Assembly: GCF_000359605.1 (NCBI RefSeq)
Contig: NZ_APML01000060.1
Location: 1 to 60,525, forward strand
DNA length: 60,525 bases
DNA from: Gracilibacillus halophilus YIM-C55.5
GTDB taxonomy: Bacteria > Bacillota > Bacilli > Bacillales > Amphibacillaceae
Direction of reading: 5' to 3'
The notes under the pieces were generated by a model. It saw nothing but the letters and a program-made list of their open reading frames with translations. It was not told the DNA's origin and did not search any database. The position numbers and the translations under genes were made by a program. Position 1 is the first letter of the stretch. Each line of letters opens with the position of its first letter. Of the stretch, positions 8,820 to 17,094 are shown piece after piece.

Positions 8820-9299
8820 TTAATTTAGTGTGCTTCTGACAAATTTTACTTTCCAAATGCCAAAACCTATATAAGCACCGACCATATTAAGTATGAAATC
8901 ATCAATGTCAAAACTTCCTCTTCCTGTGAACAATTGTAGTATTTCTACGAACAATAAAATGACGATCATCAAAAGAGTAAATTTCCGCCATTGATGAACG
9001 GATTTAAAGAAAAATGGCAAGTATATCCCCATTGGTAAAAACATAAACAAGTTACCGAATAAGTTTTTTATAGGTATACCCATATTCATACTGTTATCAA
9101 AAATTGCTTGAAGGTATGTATTTATTGTTTTAAATGGAATGAAATTAGAATTTATCCGTATACTTTCTAATAATGAAAGATCTGTGGTCCCAATGCCACT
9201 AACTCTGCTTAAAAATAATAGCCTAAGCAATATGAATACATAAAAAATAAAACTGATGCTGAAAATAACTCTTATGATCTTTTTCGTTTTCTCCCCCAT
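8820..9299 (-). CDS. VanZ family membrane protein
   Basis: A 159-residue protein with four or more hydrophobic segments (about residues 9-28, 78-98, 105-124, 134-150). The VanZ pattern is seen as NLFGNLFMFLPMGIYLPF followed by EILQLFTGRGSFDIDDFILN, with the conserved FD(I/L)DD. VanZ homologues are linked to low-level teicoplanin resistance in enterococci, but most chromosomal copies have no known role. It is convergent with the DJ-1 gene. Confidence 0.88.
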   Translation of the reverse strand: MGEKTKKIIRVIFSISFIFYVFILLRLLFLSRVSGIGTTDLSLLESIRINSNFIPFKTINTYLQAIFDNSMNMGIPIKNLFGNLFMFLPMGIYLPFFFKSVHQWRKFTLLMIVILLFVEILQLFTGRGSFDIDDFILNMVGAYIGFGIWKVKFVRSTLN

Positions 9300-9511
9300 A
9301 AAAAAAGCTCCTTTCTGTATGATTTTAACAAAAAAATTTGTTTAAGGAAATTCTATCAAATAAAAAGTTTACCATTTTATGGCAAACTGAGTATGTTCGG
9401 TCTGTATTAAACGTAAAGAAAATAGGAAAGCCATTCATCTAATATCATTGTTGAATGATGATCGTGAGTGAGGGATTGTAATTATACAAGGTGAGGTAGG
9501 ATTGGTGAATA

Positions 9512-9718
9512 ATGAAGTTTACGATTAAGAAGGTGAAACCATATTATCGGCATTTTTTAATCATGTTTTTCTCACAAACACTATGGCATTTTGCTATTTT
9601 ACGCGATGCTGATATTCAGAAATGGATTGATATATTGGCTGTTTCTTGTTTATATGCTTTTTTCTGGTGGGCGGGAGATAATCTGTTTACAAGTCAAAGA
9701 AATGATGAGAACGCATAA
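9512..9718 (+). CDS. Small membrane protein, unknown
   Basis: A 68-residue frame with a basic start MKFTIKKVKPYYRH, two hydrophobic stretches (about residues 15-29 and 38-57) and a polar tail. There is a weak GA-rich ribosome binding site. No family recognised. It sits in a run of tiny genes before a HAD phosphatase, with no matching gene on the other strand. Confidence 0.45.
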   Translation: MKFTIKKVKPYYRHFLIMFFSQTLWHFAILRDADIQKWIDILAVSCLYAFFWWAGDNLFTSQRNDENA

Positions 9719-9910
9719 ACTATTCGTAGATGTAACTGTTTTGGTATTCAGTAGCATTTTTACGAAAGGGTGATTCAGCACCATTAGTGACAAACATTAT
9801 GAATTGAGAATGAAGCATTTTTTTGCTAGGATTTTTAATTGTCACGTTAACTCAAGCAATACAGCTTAGAAAATATCGTAAATAGTCGATTCATAAAGGA
9901 GAATTTCATA

Positions 9911-10060
9911 ATGTCATACAATGCGTTCTTATTTGCCATTATTGCAGGTGTTTTAACATTTATTTTCATGAGTGCCCATAACCCCATTGACCCAATTCTT
10001 GTCACAAATATTCTATTGGGATTAATTGTTGGGATACTTATCGATAAAAAACAATCTTAG
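9911..10060 (+). CDS. 49-residue two-TM peptide
   Basis: A short frame with AAAGGAG nine bases before its ATG. The product MSYNAFLFAIIAGVLTFIFM continues with a polar SAHNPIDP turn, a second hydrophobic helix (NILLGLIVGILI) and a basic end DKKQS. The stop overlaps an in-frame GTG of the next gene (TAGTG), so it is probably cotranscribed with the HAD phosphatase. The 190 bases upstream hold only a short LLGFLIVTLTQAIQLRKY frame without a start, possibly a decayed relative. Confidence 0.55.
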   Translation: MSYNAFLFAIIAGVLTFIFMSAHNPIDPILVTNILLGLIVGILIDKKQS

Positions 10061-10077
10061 TGAAAGAGATGATGAAT

Positions 10078-10758
10078 ATGATCAAAGCGGCTGTGTTTGA
10101 TTTGGATGGAACATTGCTAAATCGAGAAGCGTCTGTGAAGTATTTTATTCAAAATCAATATGAGCGATTCTGTCAATGGTTTCCTCATGTTTCAAAAGTT
10201 CAATACGTATCAAGGTTTATTGAACTTGATCATCATGGTTATGTATCGAAGGATAAAGTGTATCCAAAATTAGTTGATGAGTTTCAAATTACAGCGTTGG
10301 CTTGGACAGAGTTGCTTCAAGATTATACGGAGGAATTCAAACATTGCTGTGTACCTTTTCCCAACCTTATAGATATGTTAGAAAAGTTGAAGCAAAACCA
10401 TAGGAAGCTAGGAATGATCACAAATGGTAAGGGGCAATTCCAACAGGACAATATGATAGCACTCGGTATTGAAAATTACTTTGACACAATTCTTATTTCT
10501 GAATGGGAAGGGATGAAGAAACCTGAACCTCAAATATTTAAAAACGCCCTGAACAATCTTGGTGTTTTGCCTTCAGAAAGTATGTTTGTCGGTGATCATC
10601 CAGAAAAAGATATACAAGCAGCACAGAACGTAGGTATGAAAACGATATGGAAGAAAGATGATTATTGGGGAAATGTTGTAGCTGATTCAGTAGTGGAAGA
10701 TTTAGGGGAAATACCTACCATTCTAGAGAAGCTAGACGAAAGGAAGCGCAACTGCTAA
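10078..10758 (+). CDS. HAD-superfamily hydrolase (YjjG/phosphoglycolate-phosphatase-like)
   Basis: A 226-residue HAD hydrolase of subfamily IA. Motif I is VFDLDGTL, the cap domain is helical (about residues 15-90), motif II is LGMITNGKG, motif III is KKPEPQIF, and motif IV is MFVGDHPEKDIQAA. The ATG at 10078 gives the family start; GTG at 10060 and other ATGs upstream are alternatives that overlap the preceding tiny gene. A phosphatase for a small phosphorylated metabolite or nucleotide is likely. Confidence 0.85.
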   Translation: MIKAAVFDLDGTLLNREASVKYFIQNQYERFCQWFPHVSKVQYVSRFIELDHHGYVSKDKVYPKLVDEFQITALAWTELLQDYTEEFKHCCVPFPNLIDMLEKLKQNHRKLGMITNGKGQFQQDNMIALGIENYFDTILISEWEGMKKPEPQIFKNALNNLGVLPSESMFVGDHPEKDIQAAQNVGMKTIWKKDDYWGNVVADSVVEDLGEIPTILEKLDERKRNC

Positions 10759-10772
10759 AAAGTATCGCTTAA

Positions 10773-11351
10773 TCATATCTGTTCATTCCAATTAAATTCA
10801 TCGGCAAGTATGGAATAGATTTGAGTATCTCTAAACTCACCTTTTATAAATTCGTTTTTACGCAGTGTCCCTTCATAAGTCATGCCTACTTTTTTCAATA
10901 CTTTTTGAGAACCTACGTTATGTATGTCACATCTACCCTCGATTCGATTTGCTTTTAGCTCTGAGAAGCCATACTGAATTACTTTGATTAATGCTTCCGT
11001 GACAATTCCTTGTGCCCAGTAAGACTCTGATAGGAAATATCCAACTTCAATACTTTTGTGTGTATTACTCCAATTGATTATGGCCACGACGCCAATGACT
11101 CGCTGATTTGTCTTCCAAACGATGGCCCATTCGGCTGATTCGCCTTTTTCATAACCGTTAACAACGCTTTTTAGGAATTCATGCGTCACTTCTTTCGTTT
11201 TATTGGTTTCCCAAGTCATAGGTTCTGCTACTTTTGGATTCGAACAGAAATTGAAGACGTCATCTAAGTCAGCAAGAGTCAATTTTCTTAAACAGAGTCG
11301 CCCCGTTTCAAAAGTGGGAATGTCTATAAAATGTTTTTTAAATCCTTTCAT
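10773..11351 (-). CDS. GNAT acetyltransferase, RimJ/RimL type
   Basis: A 192-residue acetyltransferase of the RimJ/RimL (Acetyltransf_3) branch. ETGRLCLRKLTLADLDDVF opens the domain, SIEVGYFLSESYWAQGIVTEA is the acetyl-CoA motif, and NVGSQKVLKKVGMTYEG is the conserved helix/strand near the end. The ATG at 11351 is preceded by GAGGGGGG. Such enzymes acetylate ribosomal protein N-termini or small molecules; the target is unknown. Confidence 0.88.
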   Translation of the reverse strand: MKGFKKHFIDIPTFETGRLCLRKLTLADLDDVFNFCSNPKVAEPMTWETNKTKEVTHEFLKSVVNGYEKGESAEWAIVWKTNQRVIGVVAIINWSNTHKSIEVGYFLSESYWAQGIVTEALIKVIQYGFSELKANRIEGRCDIHNVGSQKVLKKVGMTYEGTLRKNEFIKGEFRDTQIYSILADEFNWNEQI

Positions 11352-11516
11352 AAATTTATCCCCCCTCAATGGCTTTTATTTTACTTTAAATACCAGTAAA
11401 ACACAATTGGACTTACATATTTTTCTTTAATTTTAATTGTTTAGGAAAAATATCTGTTATAATGAAAGTATGCACCTATAGATTATATGTCGTATGAATA
11501 AGTGGAGAGTGAACGA

Positions 11517-11918
11517 ATGTTTAGAGTTATCGTAGTGTTAGTATTTTTAGTTTTCATGTATTTTGCGTTAAAAAGAGAAAAAAAGGCTGTTCGATTTACA
11601 ATTTTTACTTACTTTATGTTGCAATCGATTGTATTTCTGTCCGGTATATTTTATATTTCATCCACATATCGATTGTATGAAGCTCCCGTAGACGGGGGAT
11701 TTAAGGTTTTAAATAATTGGGTAGTTGTTTTCGCGTTTTTGTATATCGTCCCTACATTTCTTCTTTTTTCATACTCCCTATTCAAAATGGCTACGATCAC
11801 GTTTGAACAAAAATGGATTAGAATAGGAATGTACACGGTTTGGTTTCTGTTATTACTAGTAGCTTCTTTAGTATTTTTATATATGTTTGTTTTGATTTTT
11901 TATGGATTTGCTCCATAA
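11517..11918 (+). CDS. Four-TM membrane protein, unknown
   Basis: A 133-residue protein with four hydrophobic segments: about residues 2-18, 27-47, 63-86 and 101-127. No motif recognised. The ATG at 11517 has GGAGAG upstream. It is followed by a second membrane protein and a soluble protein on the same strand, separated by 125 bases. Confidence 0.65.
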   Translation: MFRVIVVLVFLVFMYFALKREKKAVRFTIFTYFMLQSIVFLSGIFYISSTYRLYEAPVDGGFKVLNNWVVVFAFLYIVPTFLLFSYSLFKMATITFEQKWIRIGMYTVWFLLLLVASLVFLYMFVLIFYGFAP

Positions 11919-12043
11919 GTGGGAAGTTGCAATGTATTTATTAATGACTGGAATATTATGTTATTATAGATGTAAGTATTCAATTACTATGAACGCAAAA
12001 GTACGCTTTTACATGATTTATTCTAAATAAGGGGGAAAACAGA

Positions 12044-12550
12044 GTGCGAGTTGCATTAGAGTCATTGCGATTTGTCGTTATATTTGTTCTGATGGCAGTA
12101 CTGTTAAATTTTATAAGTTTCCTGATGTACTATCCCATATTTGGCGAAAATGCCGAACGTTATATAGGATGGACAGCATTTATTGGTTCCTTAGTGATTA
12201 TGTTTTTTCTCTATCGAAAAAAAGAATGGGGGAAAGGTGTTTTCAATAAACAAATCCTTTTTCTTTCGCTCGTGATGGTGATCCTTTTAGCGACATTAAT
12301 TCCAGATTTCACTCCTGATCATTTTGGTTCTGACCGTTTCGTATATTCTTATGGTTTTCCGTTTCCGTTCATAACGATTTACAGCGTAGTTGATGCTCAT
12401 TTTGTTATTCCGAACTTGTTTTTTAACAGAGGAAGAGGAGTGAATGTAGGTATGTTTGGCATTTTATTGAACTTCCTTGTATTCTATTTTATTTTGCGTT
12501 TTATATTAGGAAAGATTTCGAAGTCTAGTCAGATGGCTGAGAAAACTTAG
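12044..12550 (+). CDS. Membrane protein, unknown
   Basis: A 168-residue protein with four or five hydrophobic segments (about residues 8-30, 40-56, 69-85, 100-118, 133-155). It starts with GTG behind AAGGGGG. There is no signature I recognise. The stop is 16 bases before the next gene, so the two are likely one transcript. Confidence 0.65.
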   Translation: MRVALESLRFVVIFVLMAVLLNFISFLMYYPIFGENAERYIGWTAFIGSLVIMFFLYRKKEWGKGVFNKQILFLSLVMVILLATLIPDFTPDHFGSDRFVYSYGFPFPFITIYSVVDAHFVIPNLFFNRGRGVNVGMFGILLNFLVFYFILRFILGKISKSSQMAEKT

Positions 12551-12566
12551 AAAAAGGTGGTAAGAA

Positions 12567-13823
12567 ATGGATGCACGATTGAAACCATATCTCGACCTTA
12601 TTGAAAAGAAATTTGATTTAAAAAATTATACATTTAAAGACTACCATTTGAGCCGAAAAGTGAATATTTTTAATGAAACGGTATATTCACTGACAATCGA
12701 ATGGCTCCCTGAACATGCATCGGTAGAAGAGGATGGGAGTAACCCAGATGGAACGGCCTCAATCGACATAGACATACACACGAAACAAGTGTATTCGGCG
12801 ATATTTGTTAATGGGCTCACATATTCGAGTGGACCAACATTCAAAAGTAACGACCTTAACCAAATTATCTCTTGGATTGAAACAGAAACAGGTTTGTCTT
12901 ATGAAAAACAATTTAAACTAACAAAACAAGAAGATCGTCAATTTTTATTTACGGCTTGCTGGAATGGAACTGCTATATATCCAGGAGGTTCTATAGATGT
13001 GAGACTGGATCAAGAGGGGAGGATTGTTTTCTATTCGGTGATTGAACCGTTCCCATCTGACGGTGATGTTTATGAAGAGTCATTTGCTCTAACATTACAT
13101 AAAGTTGATAAAATTGCTGAAAAACAGTGGCAATTCATTGATTATCCTGACTATGAAGCTGAAACCATTACCCCCGTTTATGGCATTGAAGAAATATTTA
13201 TTGGAAATGATAATGAATCGACGCAAGAATACTTACCTTATTCATATGGACAGACACCGGTAAATCAAGTTCTAACTTGGCGTGAATCATCGACAACCAC
13301 TTTTGAATTCCAAAAGGTTGAGTTGACTGAAGAAGTAACGCTTGATCAAGCTTTTAGGCAAGATCCACATCCTGATTTGACACCAATTTCATTAGATGAA
13401 ATCGATCGTATCGTCCAGTTGTCACAAAGATACTTTAGTCAGACATTTCCTAATGAATCGGGTGGCTGGATACTTAGCGCAGTACAACGAACACAAGGTT
13501 ATCTGATTGCGAAAATTTTGAAGTCGAGTAGTGGTCTACAGCTCTTTCCGCGAAAAGTCTCTCTCATTTTTGACAGTGATGGTCAACATTTAGTAAATGA
13601 ATTCGATAACCATGTTATGCAGGAAATGATCGAAGATTTTCATCACCAAGGCGAAGTGAACATCAGTCATCAAACAACCTTTCAGCAAATCAAACCATAT
13701 TTGACGTTAGAACCATACTACGTGTATCAACCAGAACATAGGCAATTTCGCCTATATGGAAAACTGGATACCTCATATGGCGTGAATGCTACGACAGGAG
13801 AAATCAAACCGTATTTTGAATGA
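12567..13823 (+). CDS. YcdB/YcdC-like (PepSY-type repeat) protein, tentative
   Basis: A 418-residue, mostly soluble protein without a signal peptide. Several segments end in the pattern YGVNATTGEI or DIHTKQVYSA, which resembles the repeat units of YcdB/YcdC and PepSY proteins; two or three copies can be guessed (about residues 1-110, 110-240 and 300-418). The ATG has AAAGGTGG upstream. The TGA stop codon is itself the first three bases of a 20-nt repeat array. Function unknown; the family assignment rests on general resemblance. Confidence 0.6.
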   Translation: MDARLKPYLDLIEKKFDLKNYTFKDYHLSRKVNIFNETVYSLTIEWLPEHASVEEDGSNPDGTASIDIDIHTKQVYSAIFVNGLTYSSGPTFKSNDLNQIISWIETETGLSYEKQFKLTKQEDRQFLFTACWNGTAIYPGGSIDVRLDQEGRIVFYSVIEPFPSDGDVYEESFALTLHKVDKIAEKQWQFIDYPDYEAETITPVYGIEEIFIGNDNESTQEYLPYSYGQTPVNQVLTWRESSTTTFEFQKVELTEEVTLDQAFRQDPHPDLTPISLDEIDRIVQLSQRYFSQTFPNESGGWILSAVQRTQGYLIAKILKSSSGLQLFPRKVSLIFDSDGQHLVNEFDNHVMQEMIEDFHHQGEVNISHQTTFQQIKPYLTLEPYYVYQPEHRQFRLYGKLDTSYGVNATTGEIKPYFE

Positions 13824-13960
13824 CGCTAGAAAAAAGAGTGTGAAGCCAGAATTATTTGCATCACGCTAGATAAAGAAACGTGAAGCCAGAATTGTTCGCG
13901 TCACGCCAGATAAAAAAACGTGAAGCTAGAATCCCTCACGTCAAACCAGATAAATATGTA
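13821..13960 (+). repeat. Array of seven 20-nt phased repeats (locus 1)
   Basis: Seven consecutive 20-base units start exactly at 13821, 13841, 13861, 13881, 13901, 13921 and 13941. They alternate between two related forms, for example TCACGCTAGATAAAGAAACG and TGAAGCCAGAATTGTTCGCG. Common to nearly all is T(C/G)A..(C/T)AGA. Junctions give CGTGA opposite TCACG, so neighbouring units can pair. Related arrays lie at 18741, 19776 (inverted) and 23740. The first unit supplies the stop codon of the gene before it. Confidence 0.9.
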
Positions 13961-14028
13961 TCATTTTTCACCATCTCTTTTCATTACCGATCATGTCATC
14001 ATCGCCATGTTATTTACGTATTAATATA

Positions 14029-14051
14029 GGGACAAGACTGGATCTTGTCCC
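14029..14051. terminator. Bidirectional hairpin between convergent genes
   Basis: GGGACAAGA and TCTTGTCCC form a perfect 9-bp stem with a five-base loop, flanked by ATA/TAT. It sits just after the minus-strand oxidase gene and after the plus-strand repeat array. The following T-rich tract is weak. Confidence 0.6.
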
Positions 14052-14058
14052 ATATTTG

Positions 14059-15324
14059 TTACTTTCCGAAAATATAGGTATCTATAAACGAATTACGAAA
14101 CTTTCCACTTGGATCATAGGTTAGTAGGAATCTCTTGAAGTCTGGTAATCTAACAAACAATGATTGTACATGACTTGGGTTCATCGTAAAAAGTTTTCCC
14201 CAATGCGGACGAGCATGGAAAGGTTGAAGCACTTCCTCGACTTTTGGTAATACTTGCTGAACAGCTTCCCAATCTTTCTTCCATGTGAAATGAAGGCCAA
14301 TGGAATCTTGTTGGTAACATGGACTCATCCATAGTTCGTCCTTGGCAATCGAACGTATTTCTGAAATGTGCAAATGTGGTGCAATCAGCTCGCGAATGGT
14401 ATTGATCGCAGCCAACGCATCGTAAGCGTATTTACGTGGAACTATATATTCACTTTGTAATTCCTCACCGCTACTAGGTGTAAAATCGATGCGAAAATGT
14501 GGCAATCGCTCATACCATGGCCCTGGAACACCTAACTGTTCCGTGCAGTTTTCTGTTCCTTGTCCAGGAATCGGGTGGCGACTGTCTCTAGCTCGTTTAG
14601 CCCCAAAGAAATCATCAGGCAGAGTCATTGTTTTATCATCGGTACAAACATCTTTTAACCACACTTGATTAAACGTTTCGCTTTTCCAATCAGTAAATAA
14701 ACTGACACTATAAGCACTTGAAAAAATGTCATCTAAATGTTGTTCTAATTGTGCCAAAGGTAAATCATCATAAACATCTTGCTTCATTTGAAATGCAGGA
14801 ATTAAATCAAGCGTCACTTTTGTAATGACACCGAATGCACCTAGTCCAACGGAAGCAGCATGCATTTCTTCTAGATGTTTGTCACGTGAAAAATGGATCA
14901 TTTCACCGCTAGCATTGACGACTTCCATCGCTCGTACACTTGAAGATAAATTGCGATTGTTATCACCAGATCCATGAGTTGCTGTGGCACAAGCACCGGC
15001 CACGGATATATGTGGAAGTGATGCTAAATTTTCAATCGCAAAGCCTTTTTGATCGACATATGTACTTAGATCACTATACTTCATGCCACCTTCAACAGTA
15101 ATTGTTTGCTGTTGATGGTCAAAGCGAATGACTTGATTCAGACGTTCGAGCGACAGAATGTTTTCTGTAGAATCGGCTATTCCGTTAAACGAATGACGTG
15201 ATCCAACCACACGGATCTTATGGCAATTCGCTACAATCTCTTGTACTTGTTGAATGGTATCAGGTTCGTACCAGTTTGATGCTTGATACGTATAATTGCC
15301 TGCCCAATTTGTATATCGACTCAT
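14059..15324 (-). CDS. FAD-dependent alditol oxidase-like protein
   Basis: A 421-residue flavoprotein of the VAO family resembling alditol/xylitol oxidase (AldO) and L-gulonolactone/arabinono-lactone oxidases. The PP-loop region IRVVGSRHSFNGIAD contains the His that carries the covalent FAD in AldO. SVAGACATATHGSGDNN is the second FAD-binding stretch, and the C-terminal half ends with HPHWGKLF-like sequence (ARPHWGKLFTMNP), as in sugar-lactone and alditol oxidases. Length fits AldO (about 420). It would oxidise a polyol C1 using oxygen. With the pentulose kinase and GH43 nearby, a pentitol substrate is plausible but inferred. Confidence 0.82.
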   Translation of the reverse strand: MSRYTNWAGNYTYQASNWYEPDTIQQVQEIVANCHKIRVVGSRHSFNGIADSTENILSLERLNQVIRFDHQQQTITVEGGMKYSDLSTYVDQKGFAIENLASLPHISVAGACATATHGSGDNNRNLSSSVRAMEVVNASGEMIHFSRDKHLEEMHAASVGLGAFGVITKVTLDLIPAFQMKQDVYDDLPLAQLEQHLDDIFSSAYSVSLFTDWKSETFNQVWLKDVCTDDKTMTLPDDFFGAKRARDSRHPIPGQGTENCTEQLGVPGPWYERLPHFRIDFTPSSGEELQSEYIVPRKYAYDALAAINTIRELIAPHLHISEIRSIAKDELWMSPCYQQDSIGLHFTWKKDWEAVQQVLPKVEEVLQPFHARPHWGKLFTMNPSHVQSLFVRLPDFKRFLLTYDPSGKFRNSFIDTYIFGK

Positions 15325-15415
15325 TTCTCTCGACTCCCTTTTTCGTTATCGCTTTCAGTTTCTGTTCTTTATCATACAATAAAAAAGAAAGAAAATGGAG
15401 CAGTTCGCACTTATG

Positions 15416-16567
15416 TTATTCGTCCATTTCATAGGCTCCACTTTCTTCGCCGAAGTATTTGTTATATCGTTGCTTAAATTTCTGGAATAAATAATCACCA
15501 AGAACTCGTACAATCGCATAACCTGGAATTCCGAGAATCACACCAATAACACCAAATAAGTTACCCGCGATGAGCAAGACGAGAATAATGGTTAATGGGT
15601 GAATGTGCATTGTTTTGCCCATGATATTCGGTGATACGAAATTTCCTTCTAAAAACTGTACAGCGATCCAAACAATAGCCAGTTTTAATAACATAAATGG
15701 CGAGTTGACGATGGCGATAATCGCAGCTGGAATAATGGCAATCGTTGGGCCGATATAAGGAACTACGCTAGTAACCGCAGCGACAATCGCTAATGTGAAT
15801 GCATAATCAAGACCGATGATCAAATATCCTATAAATAGAAGGATACCGATGACTGTGGCTACAATGATTTGTCCTTGTATGTATGAACCCACTTGTGTAT
15901 CCATTTTTGCCAAGACTTCTTTGATATCGTCACGGAACCTTGGTGGAAACACTTTAATTGTTATTTTACGAAATTTTTCCCCATCCTTGAGTAGGAAAAA
16001 CAAAACAAACGGAAACGTAATAATGGATACAACTGTACTCGTAATGGTGCTAGCAATGTTTTGTATTCCTTGGTAACCGTCTGAAATCGAACTTCCAATC
16101 AGTTCAGGTAACTCACTTAGCCTGTCCATGACCCAGTTATATCCATCATCATAATATGGCGCTAAAAAGGAATGCTGGATCCAATTTGTCATTTCATGCC
16201 CCAATTGTTGCACATAATGAGGAAAGGTTTTTATTAAATCGTTCACTTGTGACTCAATTGCAGGCGCTGATATTAAAATGACACCTGTTAATCCACCGCT
16301 AATACCGAGAATTAATAAAATAATTCCCCATAGCCGGTGAATGCGGAAACGTTCTAATAAATTGACAATAGGGTTTAGTAAGTAATAAGCGATAAAGGCT
16401 AGTATAACAGGAGGTGCAATGGTCGTAATGATCACCTGTAATGGATAAAAGACAAATGAGATTTTCGTATAAATAAAAATGGTGATGCCAACTAAAATAA
16501 AGAAAGTTAATATGTAAAAAATATTTTTTCCACCAATAAATTGGAAGAAACGGTTTGACGTGTTCAA
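15416..16567 (-). CDS. AI-2E family transporter
   Basis: A 383-residue membrane protein of the AI-2E (PerM/YdiK) family. It has paired N-terminal TM segments (about residues 15-45 and 50-75), a long extracytoplasmic amphipathic stretch (about 110-170), and the conserved C-terminal block TSVVPYIGPTIAIIPA with EGNFVSPNIMGKTMHIHPL. I chose the TTG at 16567, eight bases after AAAGGAG; a GTG three codons earlier overlaps that site. Members include the quorum signal exporter TqsA and Na+/H+ antiporters, so the substrate is unclear. Confidence 0.9.
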   Translation of the reverse strand: MNTSNRFFQFIGGKNIFYILTFFILVGITIFIYTKISFVFYPLQVIITTIAPPVILAFIAYYLLNPIVNLLERFRIHRLWGIILLILGISGGLTGVILISAPAIESQVNDLIKTFPHYVQQLGHEMTNWIQHSFLAPYYDDGYNWVMDRLSELPELIGSSISDGYQGIQNIASTITSTVVSIITFPFVLFFLLKDGEKFRKITIKVFPPRFRDDIKEVLAKMDTQVGSYIQGQIIVATVIGILLFIGYLIIGLDYAFTLAIVAAVTSVVPYIGPTIAIIPAAIIAIVNSPFMLLKLAIVWIAVQFLEGNFVSPNIMGKTMHIHPLTIILVLLIAGNLFGVIGVILGIPGYAIVRVLGDYLFQKFKQRYNKYFGEESGAYEMDE

Positions 16568-16725
16568 AGTATCCACTCCTTTATAAGTAATATACCATAT
16601 TTTGTATCCGAATTCTAAGTATAAGGGATGTAGAGGCGGTTAGGGAATGAATCAATGAACGCCCAGTCAAAAAGTGAATCTTTTCATAATATGTATTAGA
16701 CATTGTGAAAAGGTGGTGACTCTTA

Positions 16726-16812
16726 ATGAGTTGTGGGGGATACAATAATAGCTTTGTGTTAATTGTTGTTCTATTTATTTTGTTAATTATCGTTGGCGCT
16801 TCATTCTATTAA
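16726..16812 (+). CDS. YjcZ-family sporulation peptide
   Basis: A 28-residue peptide: MSCGGYNNSFVLIVVLFILL followed by IIVGASFY. The polar MSCGGY start and one hydrophobic helix are exactly the pattern of the tiny YjcZ/tiny_TM_bacill family, spore-associated in Bacillus. AAAGGTGGTGA precedes the ATG, and a terminator follows 40 bases after the stop. It is one of the best hints that this organism forms spores. Confidence 0.85.
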   Translation: MSCGGYNNSFVLIVVLFILLIIVGASFY

Positions 16813-16853
16813 ATGCATAACCACTAATATGTGTGCGATTTATCTCTCCCAAT

Positions 16854-16881
16854 GAAGAGTCTTTGAGGCTCTTCTTTTTTT
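16854..16881 (+). terminator. Rho-independent terminator after yjcZ-like gene
   Basis: GAAGAG...CTCTTC form a short stem around TCTTTGAGG, followed by seven T. The rest up to 17030 is AT-rich without a gene. Confidence 0.75.
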
Positions 16882-17033
16882 GCTCATTAACACGTACGTA
16901 CAATTTTATTTGACGAGGGAATGGACGAATGATAATATATAGATATATTCGTTAATATTACTAATAGATGTATACGTAACTAGTCGTACATACAAGTTTA
17001 TAATCATAGCAAGCTTTGTTTTTTCAAAATCTA

Positions 17034-17047
17034 TGAAAGCGCTACTA
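17034..17047 (+). promoter_or_regulatory. Putative cre site (CcpA operator)
   Basis: TGAAAGCGCTACTA fits 12 of 14 positions of the catabolite-responsive element consensus TGWAANCGNTNWCA. It lies about 50 bases before the start of the FGGY kinase gene, where repression by CcpA in the presence of glucose would be expected. Confidence 0.5.
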
Positions 17048-17094
17048 TCAACTCGTGTGATGGTGATTAAATGATGAGAGTAGGGGGAAATGGT

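Noticed and set aside
13821-13960. CRISPR or minisatellite coding repeat
   Set aside because: Units are contiguous without spacers, lie between genes and contain stop codons in the reading frames.
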